A DNA stretch of 64,000 nucleotides from Streptomyces griseocarneus (GCA_003674045.1 PENC01000027.1:1-64000); one strand, 5' to 3'; counted from the first letter of the stretch, positions 1 through 10,577 are shown. Notes: a model not told the origin generated them from the letters alone. Made by a program: numbers and translations.

Positions 1-60
1 ACCGATCTCGGGCAGGGCAAAGCTCTTCAGGTCCCTTCCGGGATGTGGCGCTTCGGGCAT
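1..60 (-). CDS. 5' end of an unidentified protein, cut by the window edge
   Basis: A minus-strand ATG at 60 opens a frame of 20 codons that runs off the left edge. The visible residues begin MPEAPHPGRDLKSF and match no family I recognise. It starts only about 55 bp beyond the point where tadA loses homology, so it may be the first gene of an inserted element (for example a transposase). No clear Shine-Dalgarno sequence precedes it; a TAGCTT hexamer on the minus strand could act as a -10 for a nearly leaderless start. Function cannot be assigned. Confidence 0.35.
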   Translation of the reverse strand, partial: MPEAPHPGRDLKSFALPEIG

Positions 61-93
61 GGCGGGAAGCTAGCAGAAACCCCAACTGACCTG

Positions 94-981
94 CTAAAAC
101 GCATGAGTTAGTTCGGTCAACGTGCCGCAGCCTCCCTCGTGCCCCGTGTTCAGCGCGGCCAGAAGGTCCGTCACCTCGGGCCCGCGCACCTCACCGACCA
201 CCAGCCGGTCCGGGCGCATGCGCAGCGCCTGCCGCACCAGATCCCGCAGCGTGACCAGGCCGATGCCCTCCTGGTTCGCGGGCCGGGTCTCCAGTCGCAC
301 CACATGCGGGTGATCGGGGCGCAGTTCGGCGGAGTCCTCCGCGAGCACGATCCGCTCGTCGGGGGCGACCAGCCCCAGCAGCGACGTCAAGAGCGTCGTC
401 TTGCCGGAGCCCGTCCCTCCGCTGATGACGAAGGAGAGCCGGGCGTCCAGCACCGACCGCAACAGCCGCTCCCCGCCGGGCGGAATCGTCCCCGCGGCGA
501 CCAGATCGTCCAGGGAGAAGGCGCGCGGCCGCACGACCCGCAAGGAGAGGCACGTCGAGCCGACCGCCACCGGTGGCAGGACGGCATGCAGCCTCGTCCC
601 GTCCGGAAGGCGCGCGTCCACCCATGGCCGGGCGTCGTCCAGCCGTCGGCCGGCGATCGCGGCGAGCCGCTGTGCGAGCCGACGTACCGCGGCCGCGTCG
701 GGGAACGTCACCTCCGTGCGCTCCAGGCCGGACCCCCGGTCCACCCAGACCTGATCGGGCGCGGTGACCAGCACATCGGTGACATCGGGCTCGGCGAGCA
801 GCCGCTCCAGCGGGCCGGCGCCCACCAGCTCTGAGCGCAACCGGGCCACGACACCCAGCACTTCGGCATCCCCCAGCAGCCGCCCCTCGCTGCGCAGGGC
901 CTCGGCGACACGGGCGGGGGTCGGCTCCATACCGCTCTCGGCGAGCCGCAGCCGCACGGCGTCCAACAGGTCGGCGCTCAC
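94..981 (-). pseudogene. tadA: TadA/CpaF-type secretion ATPase, 3' end missing
   Basis: The family is the hexameric ATPase that powers Flp/Tad pilus assembly at the inner membrane. The frame starts at GTG 981, overlapping the upstream cpaE stop (GTGA), and gives 295 residues. Walker A GGTGSGKTT lies at 188-196, the Walker B region RLVVGEVRGPE at 259-269, and the His-box TGHEGGCGTL at 279-288. Family members continue from there as GTLHAN and on for about 100 more residues. Here the protein turns into TELTHAF and stops at 94. Loss of homology is abrupt at about position 114-118 and the following DNA is less G+C rich, which looks like an insertion or rearrangement junction rather than a point frameshift. 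The truncated ATPase is probably inactive. An assembly join at a contig edge is the main alternative. Confidence 0.8.
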
Positions 982-2093
982 AGCGGACCGCCACTGCCGT
1001 CGGCCGTCACCTGGGCCCAGAACTCCGCGCAGAACCCGGCCAGCGGCCCACGGTCGGCGCCCGGTGGTCTCCCGGCCGCCAAGGCATCGGGCAGACCGGG
1101 ATCCGAGGGCACCTCGCCCGCCAGCGGCAGACCGAGCAGGCGGGCGATCTCCTCGCCGTCGAGCCCGGCACCGCAGGGGCCGCGCACCACCATCCTGAGA
1201 TCGCCGAGCACCGTCCCCACCGTCGAGGCGACGCGCTGCGCCGCGACCACGGCCCGCAGCTCCGACGGCACCACCAACAGGCCCATGTCCAGCTGACCGA
1301 GAGCCTCCACGGCGGCATCGTCGAGCCGACGGGGCAGATCCACGACGACCGCCCCGCCGCGTCTGCGGGCCGCGGCGAGGACGGACCGCATCGCATCGGG
1401 CGGCACGCTCGCGCACATGCCCCTGTCCCAGCTGAGCAGACGCAGCGAGTGCAGCTCGGGCAGTGCCTCCTCCAGCGCTTGGCCCGCCACACGGCCCCGG
1501 GAGTCCGCGAAGGCCGGCCAGCGCAGCCCTTCGGCCTTCTCGCCGCCGAAGAGCACGTCCAGCCCTCCGCCCAGAGGGTCGGCGTCGATGAGCACGGTGC
1601 GCCGCTCCATGCGGCCCGAGGAGACGGCGAGCGCACAGGCCAGCGTGCTCGCCCCGGCTCCCCCGCGGCCGCCGATCACTCCGACGGTGAGGGCGGGGCG
1701 TCCGGCCTCCTCCGTGGCATCGGCGATCCGGTCGACCAGCCACGTCTCGTTCGCCGGGAGAAGAGCGACGCCCTGGGCCCCCAGCTCCACCGCCCGTCGC
1801 CAGATACCCGGATCGTCGGGATCACGGCCGACGAGCACGACTCCTTCCCTCCGGAGCCCGGAGGCGGCTCTCGCGACTCGGGCCGCGCAGTCGTCCCCGA
1901 CGAGGATCAAGGACGCCCGCTCCCAAGCACCTCTGCGACCGGGCAGCCCCGGAGCCACCTCGGGCACGACCCCGGCCGCGGCGCACAGCCGCAGCAGATC
2001 GTCGAGCAGCGCCTCGTCCTCCGCGACGACCAGCGGACCGGCCCGGCCCCTCTCGGCGGCGGGCGGCCAATCGGATGCACTGGATCCGGCCAC
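978..2093 (-). CDS. cpaE: CpaE/TadZ-like (MinD superfamily) pilus localisation ATPase
   Basis: 371 residues. An N-terminal receiver-like region (about 20-115) is followed by a MinD/ParA-like domain beginning VGVIGGRGGAGAST (137-150). This P-loop keeps the glycines but has Ala where the catalytic lysine of GK(S/T) should be and Arg in place of the signature lysine; atypical Walker A motifs are known in TadZ/CpaE proteins. VLIDADPLGGGLD follows as the switch region. In Tad systems the protein places the pilus machine at the pole; Streptomyces annotation often calls it septum site determining protein. It lies immediately upstream of tadA with a 4-bp overlap, so the two form an operon. The ATG at 2093 fits the homologous N-terminus. 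Confidence 0.82.
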   Translation of the reverse strand: MAGSSASDWPPAAERGRAGPLVVAEDEALLDDLLRLCAAAGVVPEVAPGLPGRRGAWERASLILVGDDCAARVARAASGLRREGVVLVGRDPDDPGIWRRAVELGAQGVALLPANETWLVDRIADATEEAGRPALTVGVIGGRGGAGASTLACALAVSSGRMERRTVLIDADPLGGGLDVLFGGEKAEGLRWPAFADSRGRVAGQALEEALPELHSLRLLSWDRGMCASVPPDAMRSVLAAARRRGGAVVVDLPRRLDDAAVEALGQLDMGLLVVPSELRAVVAAQRVASTVGTVLGDLRMVVRGPCGAGLDGEEIARLLGLPLAGEVPSDPGLPDALAAGRPPGADRGPLAGFCAEFWAQVTADGSGGPL

Positions 2094-2202
2094 GACGTCC
2101 TCCCCGTCCCACTACGCGCTCCCGGTTCCGTGAACATCGCGGAACAGCGCGGGGAATCACCGTGCCGGTATCTGAGAAATCGTGTGGATCTTGGTTGAAA
2201 AC

Positions 2203-2211
2203 TGTGGACAA
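2203..2211 (-). promoter_or_regulatory. Isolated DnaA box (TTGTCCACA on minus strand)
   Basis: The plus strand reads TGTGGACAA, the exact complement of the Streptomyces-preferred DnaA box TTGTCCACA. It stands alone about 110 bp upstream of cpaE, so it is not an origin. It could be a DnaA regulatory or titration site, or chance. Confidence 0.4.
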
Positions 2212-2375
2212 CTGAGCCGTTGTGAATATCCCAGTCACCTATACCGGTGACTTCCAGAGAGCAGCCTGGCGATTACGCAGCGTGACGCGTAGGAAGGAGG
2301 AGAGTCGGCGGCGATCCGTACGCCGCGAAGAGGAAGGGGAGTTGCCACGGGAGCGCGAAACGCATCCGGACATGC

Positions 2376-2410
2376 GACGACCCCCGCCGGGGGGGAGAGC
2401 GGGGGTCGTC
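2376..2410. repeat. 12-bp hairpin in the divergent promoter region
   Basis: GACGACCCCCGC (2376-2387) pairs perfectly with GCGGGGGTCGTC (2399-2410) across an 11-nt G-rich loop. It sits about 140 bp before the HAD start, so in a HAD transcript it would be a leader structure rather than a 3' terminator of either neighbour. Confidence 0.55.
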
Positions 2411-2546
2411 CCCACGGCCGACTCGGGGGGGGAGGAGTCGGGCCGGGTTAGACACGGTCGCGAACGATCCGTGACTTCCATGGTGTACCCGAGAGCCTTC
2501 TCAGGCAAACCCACACGCCTCAGCTTACGCCGAATGGAGGGCCCCT

Positions 2547-3392
2547 ATGCTCGGCACCGTGGAAAACCACTCGTTGCCCCGGACGGCCGCGTTCTTTGAT
2601 CTGGACAAGACGGTCATTGCCAAGTCGAGCACGCTCACCTTCAGCAAGTCGTTCTACCAAGGTGGCCTGATCAACCGGCGTGCCGTGCTGCGCACCGCAT
2701 ACGCGCAGTTCGTGTTCCTGGTCGGCGGAGCCGATCACGACCAGATGGAGCGGATGCGTGAGTATCTCTCCGCCCTCTGCCGGGGCTGGAATGTGCAGCA
2801 GGTGCGTGAGCTCGTCGCGGAGACTCTGCACGAACTCATCGATCCGATCATTTACGACGAGGCCGCCTCTCTCATCGAAGCACACCACGCCGCGGGCCGC
2901 GATGTGGTGATTGTGAGCACCTCGGGCGCCGAGGTCGTCGAGCCGATCGGTGAACTCCTCGGGGCGGACCGCGTCGTCGCCACGCGGATGGTCGTCGAGG
3001 ACGGCGCCTTCACCGGCGAAGTGGAGTACTACGCCTATGGGCCGACCAAGGCCGAGGCCATCAGGGAGCTCGCCGCGTCGGAGGGATACGACCTCTCCCG
3101 TTGCTACGCCTACAGCGACTCGGTGACCGATATCCCGATGCTGGAAACGGTCGGGCACCCCCACGCGGTCAACCCGGATCGCGCCCTGCGCCGGGAAGCG
3201 GCCGCCCGCGACTGGCCGGTCCTCTCCTTCAGCCGCCCGGTGCGGCTCAAGCAGCGACTTCCGGCGTTTTCCATGCCCTCACGCCCCGCCCTTGTCGCGG
3301 GCGCCGCGATCGGTGCCGCGGCTCTGACGGCGAGCCTGGTTTGGCTCGCCAGCCGGCGCCGTACATCAGGTACACCTATTGCCCGCTTTTGA
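2547..3392 (+). CDS. HAD-IB family phosphatase with C-terminal membrane anchor
   Basis: 281 residues. HAD motif I is FFDLDKTV (about 16-23), motif II VSTSG (about 126-130), and motif IV YSDSVTDIPML (about 189-199). This arrangement is typical of the SerB-like HAD-IB group that dephosphorylates small phosphometabolites. A hydrophobic segment near 247-265 followed by RRR suggests a C-terminal anchor with a short cytoplasmic tail. The start is supported by GGAGGG five bases before the ATG. The gene is commonly found beside the tad genes in Streptomyces and has been annotated as morphological differentiation related. The substrate cannot be told from sequence. Confidence 0.8.
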   Translation: MLGTVENHSLPRTAAFFDLDKTVIAKSSTLTFSKSFYQGGLINRRAVLRTAYAQFVFLVGGADHDQMERMREYLSALCRGWNVQQVRELVAETLHELIDPIIYDEAASLIEAHHAAGRDVVIVSTSGAEVVEPIGELLGADRVVATRMVVEDGAFTGEVEYYAYGPTKAEAIRELAASEGYDLSRCYAYSDSVTDIPMLETVGHPHAVNPDRALRREAAARDWPVLSFSRPVRLKQRLPAFSMPSRPALVAGAAIGAAALTASLVWLASRRRTSGTPIARF

Positions 3393-3796
3393 GGTTAAAA
3401 GGCAAAGAACTGCGGCTTGGGCTTCCGCTTCGCGGACGACAGGAGTAGAAAGGAATCAACGGCCCGCGAGACCAGGGACATCCGGGAGGACGCCCTTCAC
3501 GCACCACGGCCCACGGACCGAAGCATGAACGTCGGGCACCCACGCGACGCCGACCCGTCGATTACGGGCCAGCCGCACCAGGGGCGGGCAAAGTTCCCGG
3601 CCTGATGGGCAAACTTCGTGCACGCATGGTAACCCGGCGAACATGCCAGCGGCGGTACCGGACTTGACCGGTACCGCCGCAACCCTGCGAGCGCGCTTTT
3701 CGCTTCTTTGGGAACTTTCACGCACCGTGGAGCCGTGCGCCCCTCGCCGCTTCGCGAGAAGGCCAGCCCCTCACGCACCCGAAAAAACCGGGCCCG
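3393..3796. other. 404-bp convergent intergenic region
   Basis: The region separates the rightward HAD gene from the leftward Fic-like gene. No gene with Streptomyces-like third-position bias is seen. It ends in the strong hairpin at 3649-3680. Confidence 0.5.
3649..3680. terminator. Bidirectional hairpin terminator
   Basis: GCGGCGGTACCGG (3649-3661) and CCGGTACCGCCGC (3668-3680) form a perfect 13-bp stem with a 6-nt loop between two convergent genes. There is no U-tract, as is usual in Streptomyces. Confidence 0.7.
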
Positions 3797-4618
3797 TCAC
3801 GCGGCTCCGCGCTGGAGCGCCTCGCAGACCGCCGTGCTCTCCCGCACTCCGAGCTCCACTGCCCGCGCGCAGTGGACGATCCACGCGGCGACCCCCTCCG
3901 GGGTTCCCGAGATGTAGCCCTCCAGCGCCGCCACATAGGCGTCCCGGCCGAGTTCGGCGTGCCCCACCTCCGCCGGGCAGACGGACTTGGGGTCGAGGCC
4001 GCTGCCGACGAGCACGATCCGCTCGGCGGTCCGTGCCACCAGCCCGTTGCACGAGCCGAAGGGGCGCAGCGCGAGCAGCTCGCCGTGCACCACGGCCGCC
4101 GTCACCAGCGCGGGCGCGTCACTGCCCGCTATCAGCAGGCTCGCAAGCCCGTCCAGCCGCCCGGAGACCTCCGAGGCGCTCGGCAGCTCCAGTTCGATCA
4201 GGGGCTCGTCGACCGGTTCCCCTTCGAGCCGCGGCCGCCCCACCGCGTCGTCGGGCCGGCTGCCGCCCGCCGCGACCAGGTGCAGCCTGGCCAGCGCCCG
4301 CAGCGGCGATTGCCGCCACACGCTGAGCAGCTGCCCCGCCTCGGCCGTGAGCCGCAGGGCGGCGCCGACCGTCCGCGGCTCGCCCTCGACACCGAAGTCG
4401 GTGCGGCGACGCACCTCTTCGAGCGCCCAGTCGGCCCCGGCGAGCGCCGCGGAAGCGCGCGCTCCGCGGAGTGCGGCCTCGGAGGCGATCTCATTGCTGC
4501 GGCGGCGCATCACCCGGTGCCCATAGACGCGGTCCACCGCCTTGCGCACGGAGTCCACGGAGTCGGCGACACCGGGGAGCGAGCCCAGGGCCACAAGCGG
4601 ATCGGCAGTCGTACTCAT
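3797..4618 (-). CDS. Fic/DOC-like protein with degenerate active-site motif
   Basis: 273 residues from ATG 4618; similar proteins tend to be named oxidoreductase without support. Residues 184-196 read LRPFGSCNGLVAR, which aligns with the Fic signature HPFx(D/E)GNGRxxR but lacks the catalytic His (Arg instead), the acidic residue, one glycine and the first arginine. Near the N-terminus, residues 49-61 (ALRGARASAALAG) resemble the S-x-x-x-E-G inhibitory-helix motif of class II Fic proteins with Glu replaced by Ala. The fold therefore looks Fic-like, while AMP transfer is unlikely by the usual mechanism. It is divergent from the ATPase gene at 4720, with about 100 bp between them. Confidence 0.6.
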   Translation of the reverse strand: MSTTADPLVALGSLPGVADSVDSVRKAVDRVYGHRVMRRRSNEIASEAALRGARASAALAGADWALEEVRRRTDFGVEGEPRTVGAALRLTAEAGQLLSVWRQSPLRALARLHLVAAGGSRPDDAVGRPRLEGEPVDEPLIELELPSASEVSGRLDGLASLLIAGSDAPALVTAAVVHGELLALRPFGSCNGLVARTAERIVLVGSGLDPKSVCPAEVGHAELGRDAYVAALEGYISGTPEGVAAWIVHCARAVELGVRESTAVCEALQRGAA

Positions 4619-4719
4619 GGGTGAAACAGTACGCACTTTGAGTTCACACCCCTCGAAGGAGTGGTCTTCTTCACGCGCGACTCTCACCTTCCGCGGCCAT
4701 CGCCCTACGCTTGGTGAAC

Positions 4720-5715
4720 ATGAAGATCGCTTTCGTAGGCAAGGGCGGCAGCGGGAAGACCACGCTGTCCTCACTGTTCATCCGCCACCTCGCCGCGGAT
4801 CGCGTCCCCCTGATCGCGGTGGACGCGGACATCAACCAGCACCTCGGCGCGGCGCTCGGGCTGGACGACGACGAGGCCGCCGCGCTGCCCGCGATGGGCG
4901 CCCGCCTTCCTTTGATCAAGGACTATCTGCGGGGTTCCAACCCCCGCATCACCTCCACCGCCACGATGATCAAGACGACTCCGCCGGGCGGGGGCTCCCG
5001 GCTGCTGCGGATCGTCGAGGACAACCCCGTCTACGAGGCGTGCGCACGGGACGTCCCGCTGGACGACGACACCTCCGTCCGGCTGATGGCGACCGGCCCC
5101 TTCACCGAGTCCGACCTGGGGGTCGCCTGCTACCACTCGAAGGTCGGCGCGGTCGAGCTGTGCCTCAACCACCTCGTCGACGGCCCCGGCGAGTACGTCG
5201 TCGTCGACATGACGGCGGGGAGCGATTCCTTCGCGTCCGGGATGTTCACCCGCTTCGACATGACGTTCCTGGTCGCCGAGCCCACGCGCAAGGGGGTCTC
5301 CGTCTACCGTCAGTACAAGGAGTACGCACGGGACTTCGGCGTGGCCCTGAAGGTGGTCGGCAACAAGGTGCAGGGCGCGGACGACCTCGACTTCCTGCGT
5401 ACGGAGGTCGGCGACGACCTGCTGGCCACCGTCGGCCATTCCGACTGGGTGCGGGCCATGGAGAAGGGCCGCCCGCCGCGCTTCGGCCTGCTCGAGGAGG
5501 CCAATCGCGCGGCGCTGCGCACGCTGCGCGAGACGGTGGATGCCACATATGAGGCACGTGACTGGCAGCGCTATACGCGCCAGATGGTGCACTTCCACCT
5601 GAAGAACGCGGAGAGCTGGGGCAACGCGAAGACGGGCGCCGATCTGGCTGCTCAGGTCGACCCCGCATTCATCCTGGGGGAACACGAGGCGTCTACCGCC
5701 CCACAACTGGCCTGA
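4720..5715 (+). CDS. CooC/MinD-like P-loop ATPase
   Basis: 331 residues, beginning MKIAFVGKGGSGKTTL, a deviant Walker A of the SIMIBI class (about 6-15). DADINQHLGAALG follows as the switch region. The protein resembles CooC, a nickel-insertion ATPase for CO dehydrogenase, but no CODH or other metalloenzyme gene is nearby, so the client is unknown. The ATG at 4720 is preceded by a TACGCT hexamer about 10 bp upstream and no Shine-Dalgarno sequence, which suggests a leaderless or nearly leaderless mRNA; TTG 4711 and GTG 4714 are in-frame alternatives. The C-terminal part carries no extra recognisable domain. Confidence 0.72.
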   Translation: MKIAFVGKGGSGKTTLSSLFIRHLAADRVPLIAVDADINQHLGAALGLDDDEAAALPAMGARLPLIKDYLRGSNPRITSTATMIKTTPPGGGSRLLRIVEDNPVYEACARDVPLDDDTSVRLMATGPFTESDLGVACYHSKVGAVELCLNHLVDGPGEYVVVDMTAGSDSFASGMFTRFDMTFLVAEPTRKGVSVYRQYKEYARDFGVALKVVGNKVQGADDLDFLRTEVGDDLLATVGHSDWVRAMEKGRPPRFGLLEEANRAALRTLRETVDATYEARDWQRYTRQMVHFHLKNAESWGNAKTGADLAAQVDPAFILGEHEASTAPQLA

Positions 5716-5756
5716 CATCACCCACAATCGGTCCGATAAAGACATCCATTCACCCG

Positions 5757-5775
5757 AAGGAGGGAACACCTCCTT
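5757..5775 (+). terminator. Small hairpin terminator with T-rich tail
   Basis: AAGGAGG and CCTCCTT form a 7-bp stem with a 5-nt loop, followed by TATTC, about 40 bp after the ATPase stop. Confidence 0.5.
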
Positions 5776-5938
5776 TATTCGACCAAGCACTCTTCCCCCG
5801 GCCTTTACTCTGCATTACGATTCGTTTACCGAGCGTTGATACGCCCCGCCATCGCAGCCGCTCCCGCCGCTGCACGCCGTGACCACGGCCCGGGTTTCGC
5901 CCGTCGCCGCGCAGCCCCGACGAAGACGGGAACGCCCA

Positions 5939-8239
5939 ATGCAGCCTCAGCCGACGAATACGCAGTACGGGGGAGAGAGCCCTCCCGGCCGGTCCACCTG
6001 GCGGCAGGATCTCCTCGCCTCCGCCGTTATTTTCCTGATTGCCGTGCCGCTGTCACTGGGCATTGCCCTGGCCACCGGCGCACCGCTCCGCTCCGGCCTG
6101 ATCGCGGCCGCGGTCGGCGGCGTCGTGGCCGGGCTGCTGGGAGGCGCTCCGCTGCAGGTCAGCGGCGCTGCCACCGGGCTCGTCGTAGTGACCGCCGAGC
6201 TCGTGCAGCGCTACGGCTGGCGGGCCACCTGTGCGATCACCGTGCTCGCCGGCCTGGCCCAACTGGCTCTCGGTGCCGCGCGGGTGGCCCGTGCCGCGTT
6301 GGCCGTCAGCCCGGCCATCGTCCACGGCATGCTCGCGGGCATCGGCGCCTCCATCGCCCTCGGTCAGCTGCATGTGGTCCTCGGCGGCAGTCCGTACAGC
6401 TCCGCCCCGGCGAATCTCGCCGCGCTGCCCTCGGTGCTGACGGATCCGCACCCGTCGGCACTGCTCGTCGGTGCGATCACGCTGGCCGTCCTGATCGCCT
6501 GGCCCCGGCTGCCCGGCCGCGCCGGCCGGCTGGTGCGTACGGTCCCGGCACCGCTCGCCGCCGTGGCAGTGGCGACCGCCGCGGCCACCGGTCTGACCCT
6601 GCCGCGGGTGTCCCTGCCCGGCTCTCTGCCCGAGTGGGCACCGCACGCGCTTCCCGCACTGCCGTCCGGGCCGATGCTCGGGGTGTTCGCGGCCGTCCTG
6701 ACGGTCACTCTGGTGGCGAGCATGGAGTCGTTGCTCTCCGCTGTGGCCGTGGACCGGCTGCGAGCCGAACAGCCCGGCGCTGGCGCGACGATCGATGGAA
6801 GAGCGGATTCCGCAGCACTGGACCGGGAGCTCCTCGGCCAAGGAGCTGCCAATGTGGTGTCCGGGATGCTCGGCGGGCTGCCCGTCGCCGGTGGTGCGCT
6901 GCGCGGCTCGGCGAACGTCCGGGCAGGTGCCGCCACCCGGAAGTCCACGGTCCTGCACGGGATCTGGGTGCTGGCGTGCGCGGCGTTGCTCGCCTCCGTG
7001 CTGGAGCTGATCCCCTTGGCCGCGCTGGCCGCTCTGGTGATGGCCGCGGGCGTCAGGATGGTGAGCTTCGCCCACATCAGGCATGTGCAGCGGCACCGGG
7101 AGTTCCCGATGTACGCGGCCACGCTGGCGTCGGTCGTGCTGTTCGGCGTGCTCCAGGGGCTCATGGTCGGCGTGGTGGTGGCCGGTTTCCTCTCCTTGCG
7201 GCGGCTCACTCACACCCACATCACCGTGAAAGAGGAGGAGAACTCGCACCGGGTCGTCGTCAGCGGCCAGTTGACGTTCCTGGCGGTGCCGCGGCTGAGC
7301 CGGGCGCTGGGGCAGGTGCCGGTGGGGGCGAATGTGGCGGTCGAGCTGAGTGGTTCGTTCATGGACCACGCCGCGTACGACACCCTTCAGTCCTGGAGCA
7401 ATGCCCACCGTTCACAAGGCGGTTGGGTCACCCTCCGCGGGCGTGACGGACAGTCGATCGCGGAGCCCTCCAGTACGCACCACTGCCGCCCCTGGACGCC
7501 CTGGCGCAACCACCACTGCACCCGCCCGACCGCCTTCCAGGGCTCCCCGGACACCGGGAGTGGGCACCAGCTCCTCGGTGGGGTCACCGCGTTCCAGCGC
7601 CACACGGCACCGCTCGTGCGGGACGAGCTGGCACGGCTCGCCCTGGAGGGGCAGCGCCCCACCCAGCTCTTCCTCACCTGCGCCGATTCCCGTCTGGTGA
7701 CCAGCATGATCACCTCCAGTGGGCCCGGCGATCTGTTCACCGTGCGCAACGTGGGCAACCTGATGCCGCCGCCCGGGGCCGAGAGCAGCTGTGACTCGGT
7801 GGGCGCCGCCGTGGAGTACGCGGTCGAGGTGCTGAAGGTCGGCTCCATCACCGTGTGCGGGCACTCCGGATGCGGGGCGATGCAGGCACTGCTGGACACC
7901 GCCGACCAGCCGGGCGACGGGCAGACCTCGCTCACCCGCTGGCTGCGCCACGGCCACCCCAGCCTGGCCCGGATGCAGCGGATCGGGCGGCTCGGCCGCG
8001 GCGAGGTCGCGGTGGCCGACCGGCCCGTGGCGGACGACGTCGAGCGCCTCGCACTGGTCAATGTGATGCAGCAGCTCGATCACCTGATGGCCCACAGCTG
8101 CGTCGCCCGGCGCGTGGCCGAGGGCTCGCTCCAGCTCCAGGGGATGTACTTCCATGTGGGCGAGGCACAGGCCTATGTGCTCGACCAGTGCTCCCGCACC
8201 TTCAAGGCGGTGCGGCCGGAAGTCCTCGACGCGGTCTGA
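5939..8239 (+). CDS. SulP anion transporter fused to STAS and beta-carbonic anhydrase
   Basis: 766 residues. The N-terminal half (about 20-440) is a multi-pass SulP/SLC26 transporter that begins with a hydrophobic helix after WRQDLLAS. A STAS-like segment follows (about 440-510), then a linker. The C-terminal beta-carbonic anhydrase has CADSR (C581, D583, R585) and CGHSGC (H642, C645), giving the Cys-His-Cys zinc site. Carbonic anhydrase interconverts CO2 and bicarbonate, so the likely substrate is bicarbonate or a related anion, as suggested for other SulP-CA fusions. A GTG at 5879 is an in-frame alternative start; neither start has a strong ribosome site. The His/Pro/Trp-rich linker near 525-545 is poorly conserved-looking. 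Confidence 0.85.
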   Translation: MQPQPTNTQYGGESPPGRSTWRQDLLASAVIFLIAVPLSLGIALATGAPLRSGLIAAAVGGVVAGLLGGAPLQVSGAATGLVVVTAELVQRYGWRATCAITVLAGLAQLALGAARVARAALAVSPAIVHGMLAGIGASIALGQLHVVLGGSPYSSAPANLAALPSVLTDPHPSALLVGAITLAVLIAWPRLPGRAGRLVRTVPAPLAAVAVATAAATGLTLPRVSLPGSLPEWAPHALPALPSGPMLGVFAAVLTVTLVASMESLLSAVAVDRLRAEQPGAGATIDGRADSAALDRELLGQGAANVVSGMLGGLPVAGGALRGSANVRAGAATRKSTVLHGIWVLACAALLASVLELIPLAALAALVMAAGVRMVSFAHIRHVQRHREFPMYAATLASVVLFGVLQGLMVGVVVAGFLSLRRLTHTHITVKEEENSHRVVVSGQLTFLAVPRLSRALGQVPVGANVAVELSGSFMDHAAYDTLQSWSNAHRSQGGWVTLRGRDGQSIAEPSSTHHCRPWTPWRNHHCTRPTAFQGSPDTGSGHQLLGGVTAFQRHTAPLVRDELARLALEGQRPTQLFLTCADSRLVTSMITSSGPGDLFTVRNVGNLMPPPGAESSCDSVGAAVEYAVEVLKVGSITVCGHSGCGAMQALLDTADQPGDGQTSLTRWLRHGHPSLARMQRIGRLGRGEVAVADRPVADDVERLALVNVMQQLDHLMAHSCVARRVAEGSLQLQGMYFHVGEAQAYVLDQCSRTFKAVRPEVLDAV

Positions 8240-8508
8240 CGGGCCGACGCGGTCCGACGTACCACCGACGACCGGGGCGCACGGGAGGACGCCGAGCCGC
8301 AGCGCGCGCACGCGCGCCACCGCCCCACTCCCGCGCGCCCCAAAACCGGAACGGAGTCGCTCATCACCCCGCATCCACCCTCTGACCTCGAACAACCCAT
8401 CACGACACAGGTCTAAACCAGTTTTCCCGACAACCCTTGCCAGACGCCCCTCCGGGCTGGTGAGCTATGCCCCGGGACGCAACGGGCACCCTGGGAAAGG
8501 GAGATGTC

Positions 8509-10476
<1,968 letters not shown>

Positions 10477-10544
10477 CCAGGGCCGACGCCGTACGACATC
10501 CCGCCCAGCAGGCTGCGAACAGCCTCTGAGCAGCGCTGACCCCT

Positions 10545-10577
10545 GAGGGGCACCCGGCACCACGCCGGGTGCCCCTC
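10545..10577 (+). terminator. Rho-independent-type terminator after acsA
   Basis: GAGGGGCACCCGGC and GCCGGGTGCCCCTC form a perfect 14-bp stem with loop ACCAC, followed by ACTCTTTC. Confidence 0.85.

Larger units (their letters stand above)
2094..2546. other. 453-bp divergent intergenic region
   Basis: The region lies between cpaE (leftward) and the HAD gene (rightward). I see no convincing gene. It contains one perfect DnaA box, a 12-bp hairpin and a G-rich run near 2425-2435, and must hold promoters for both flanking genes. Confidence 0.5.
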
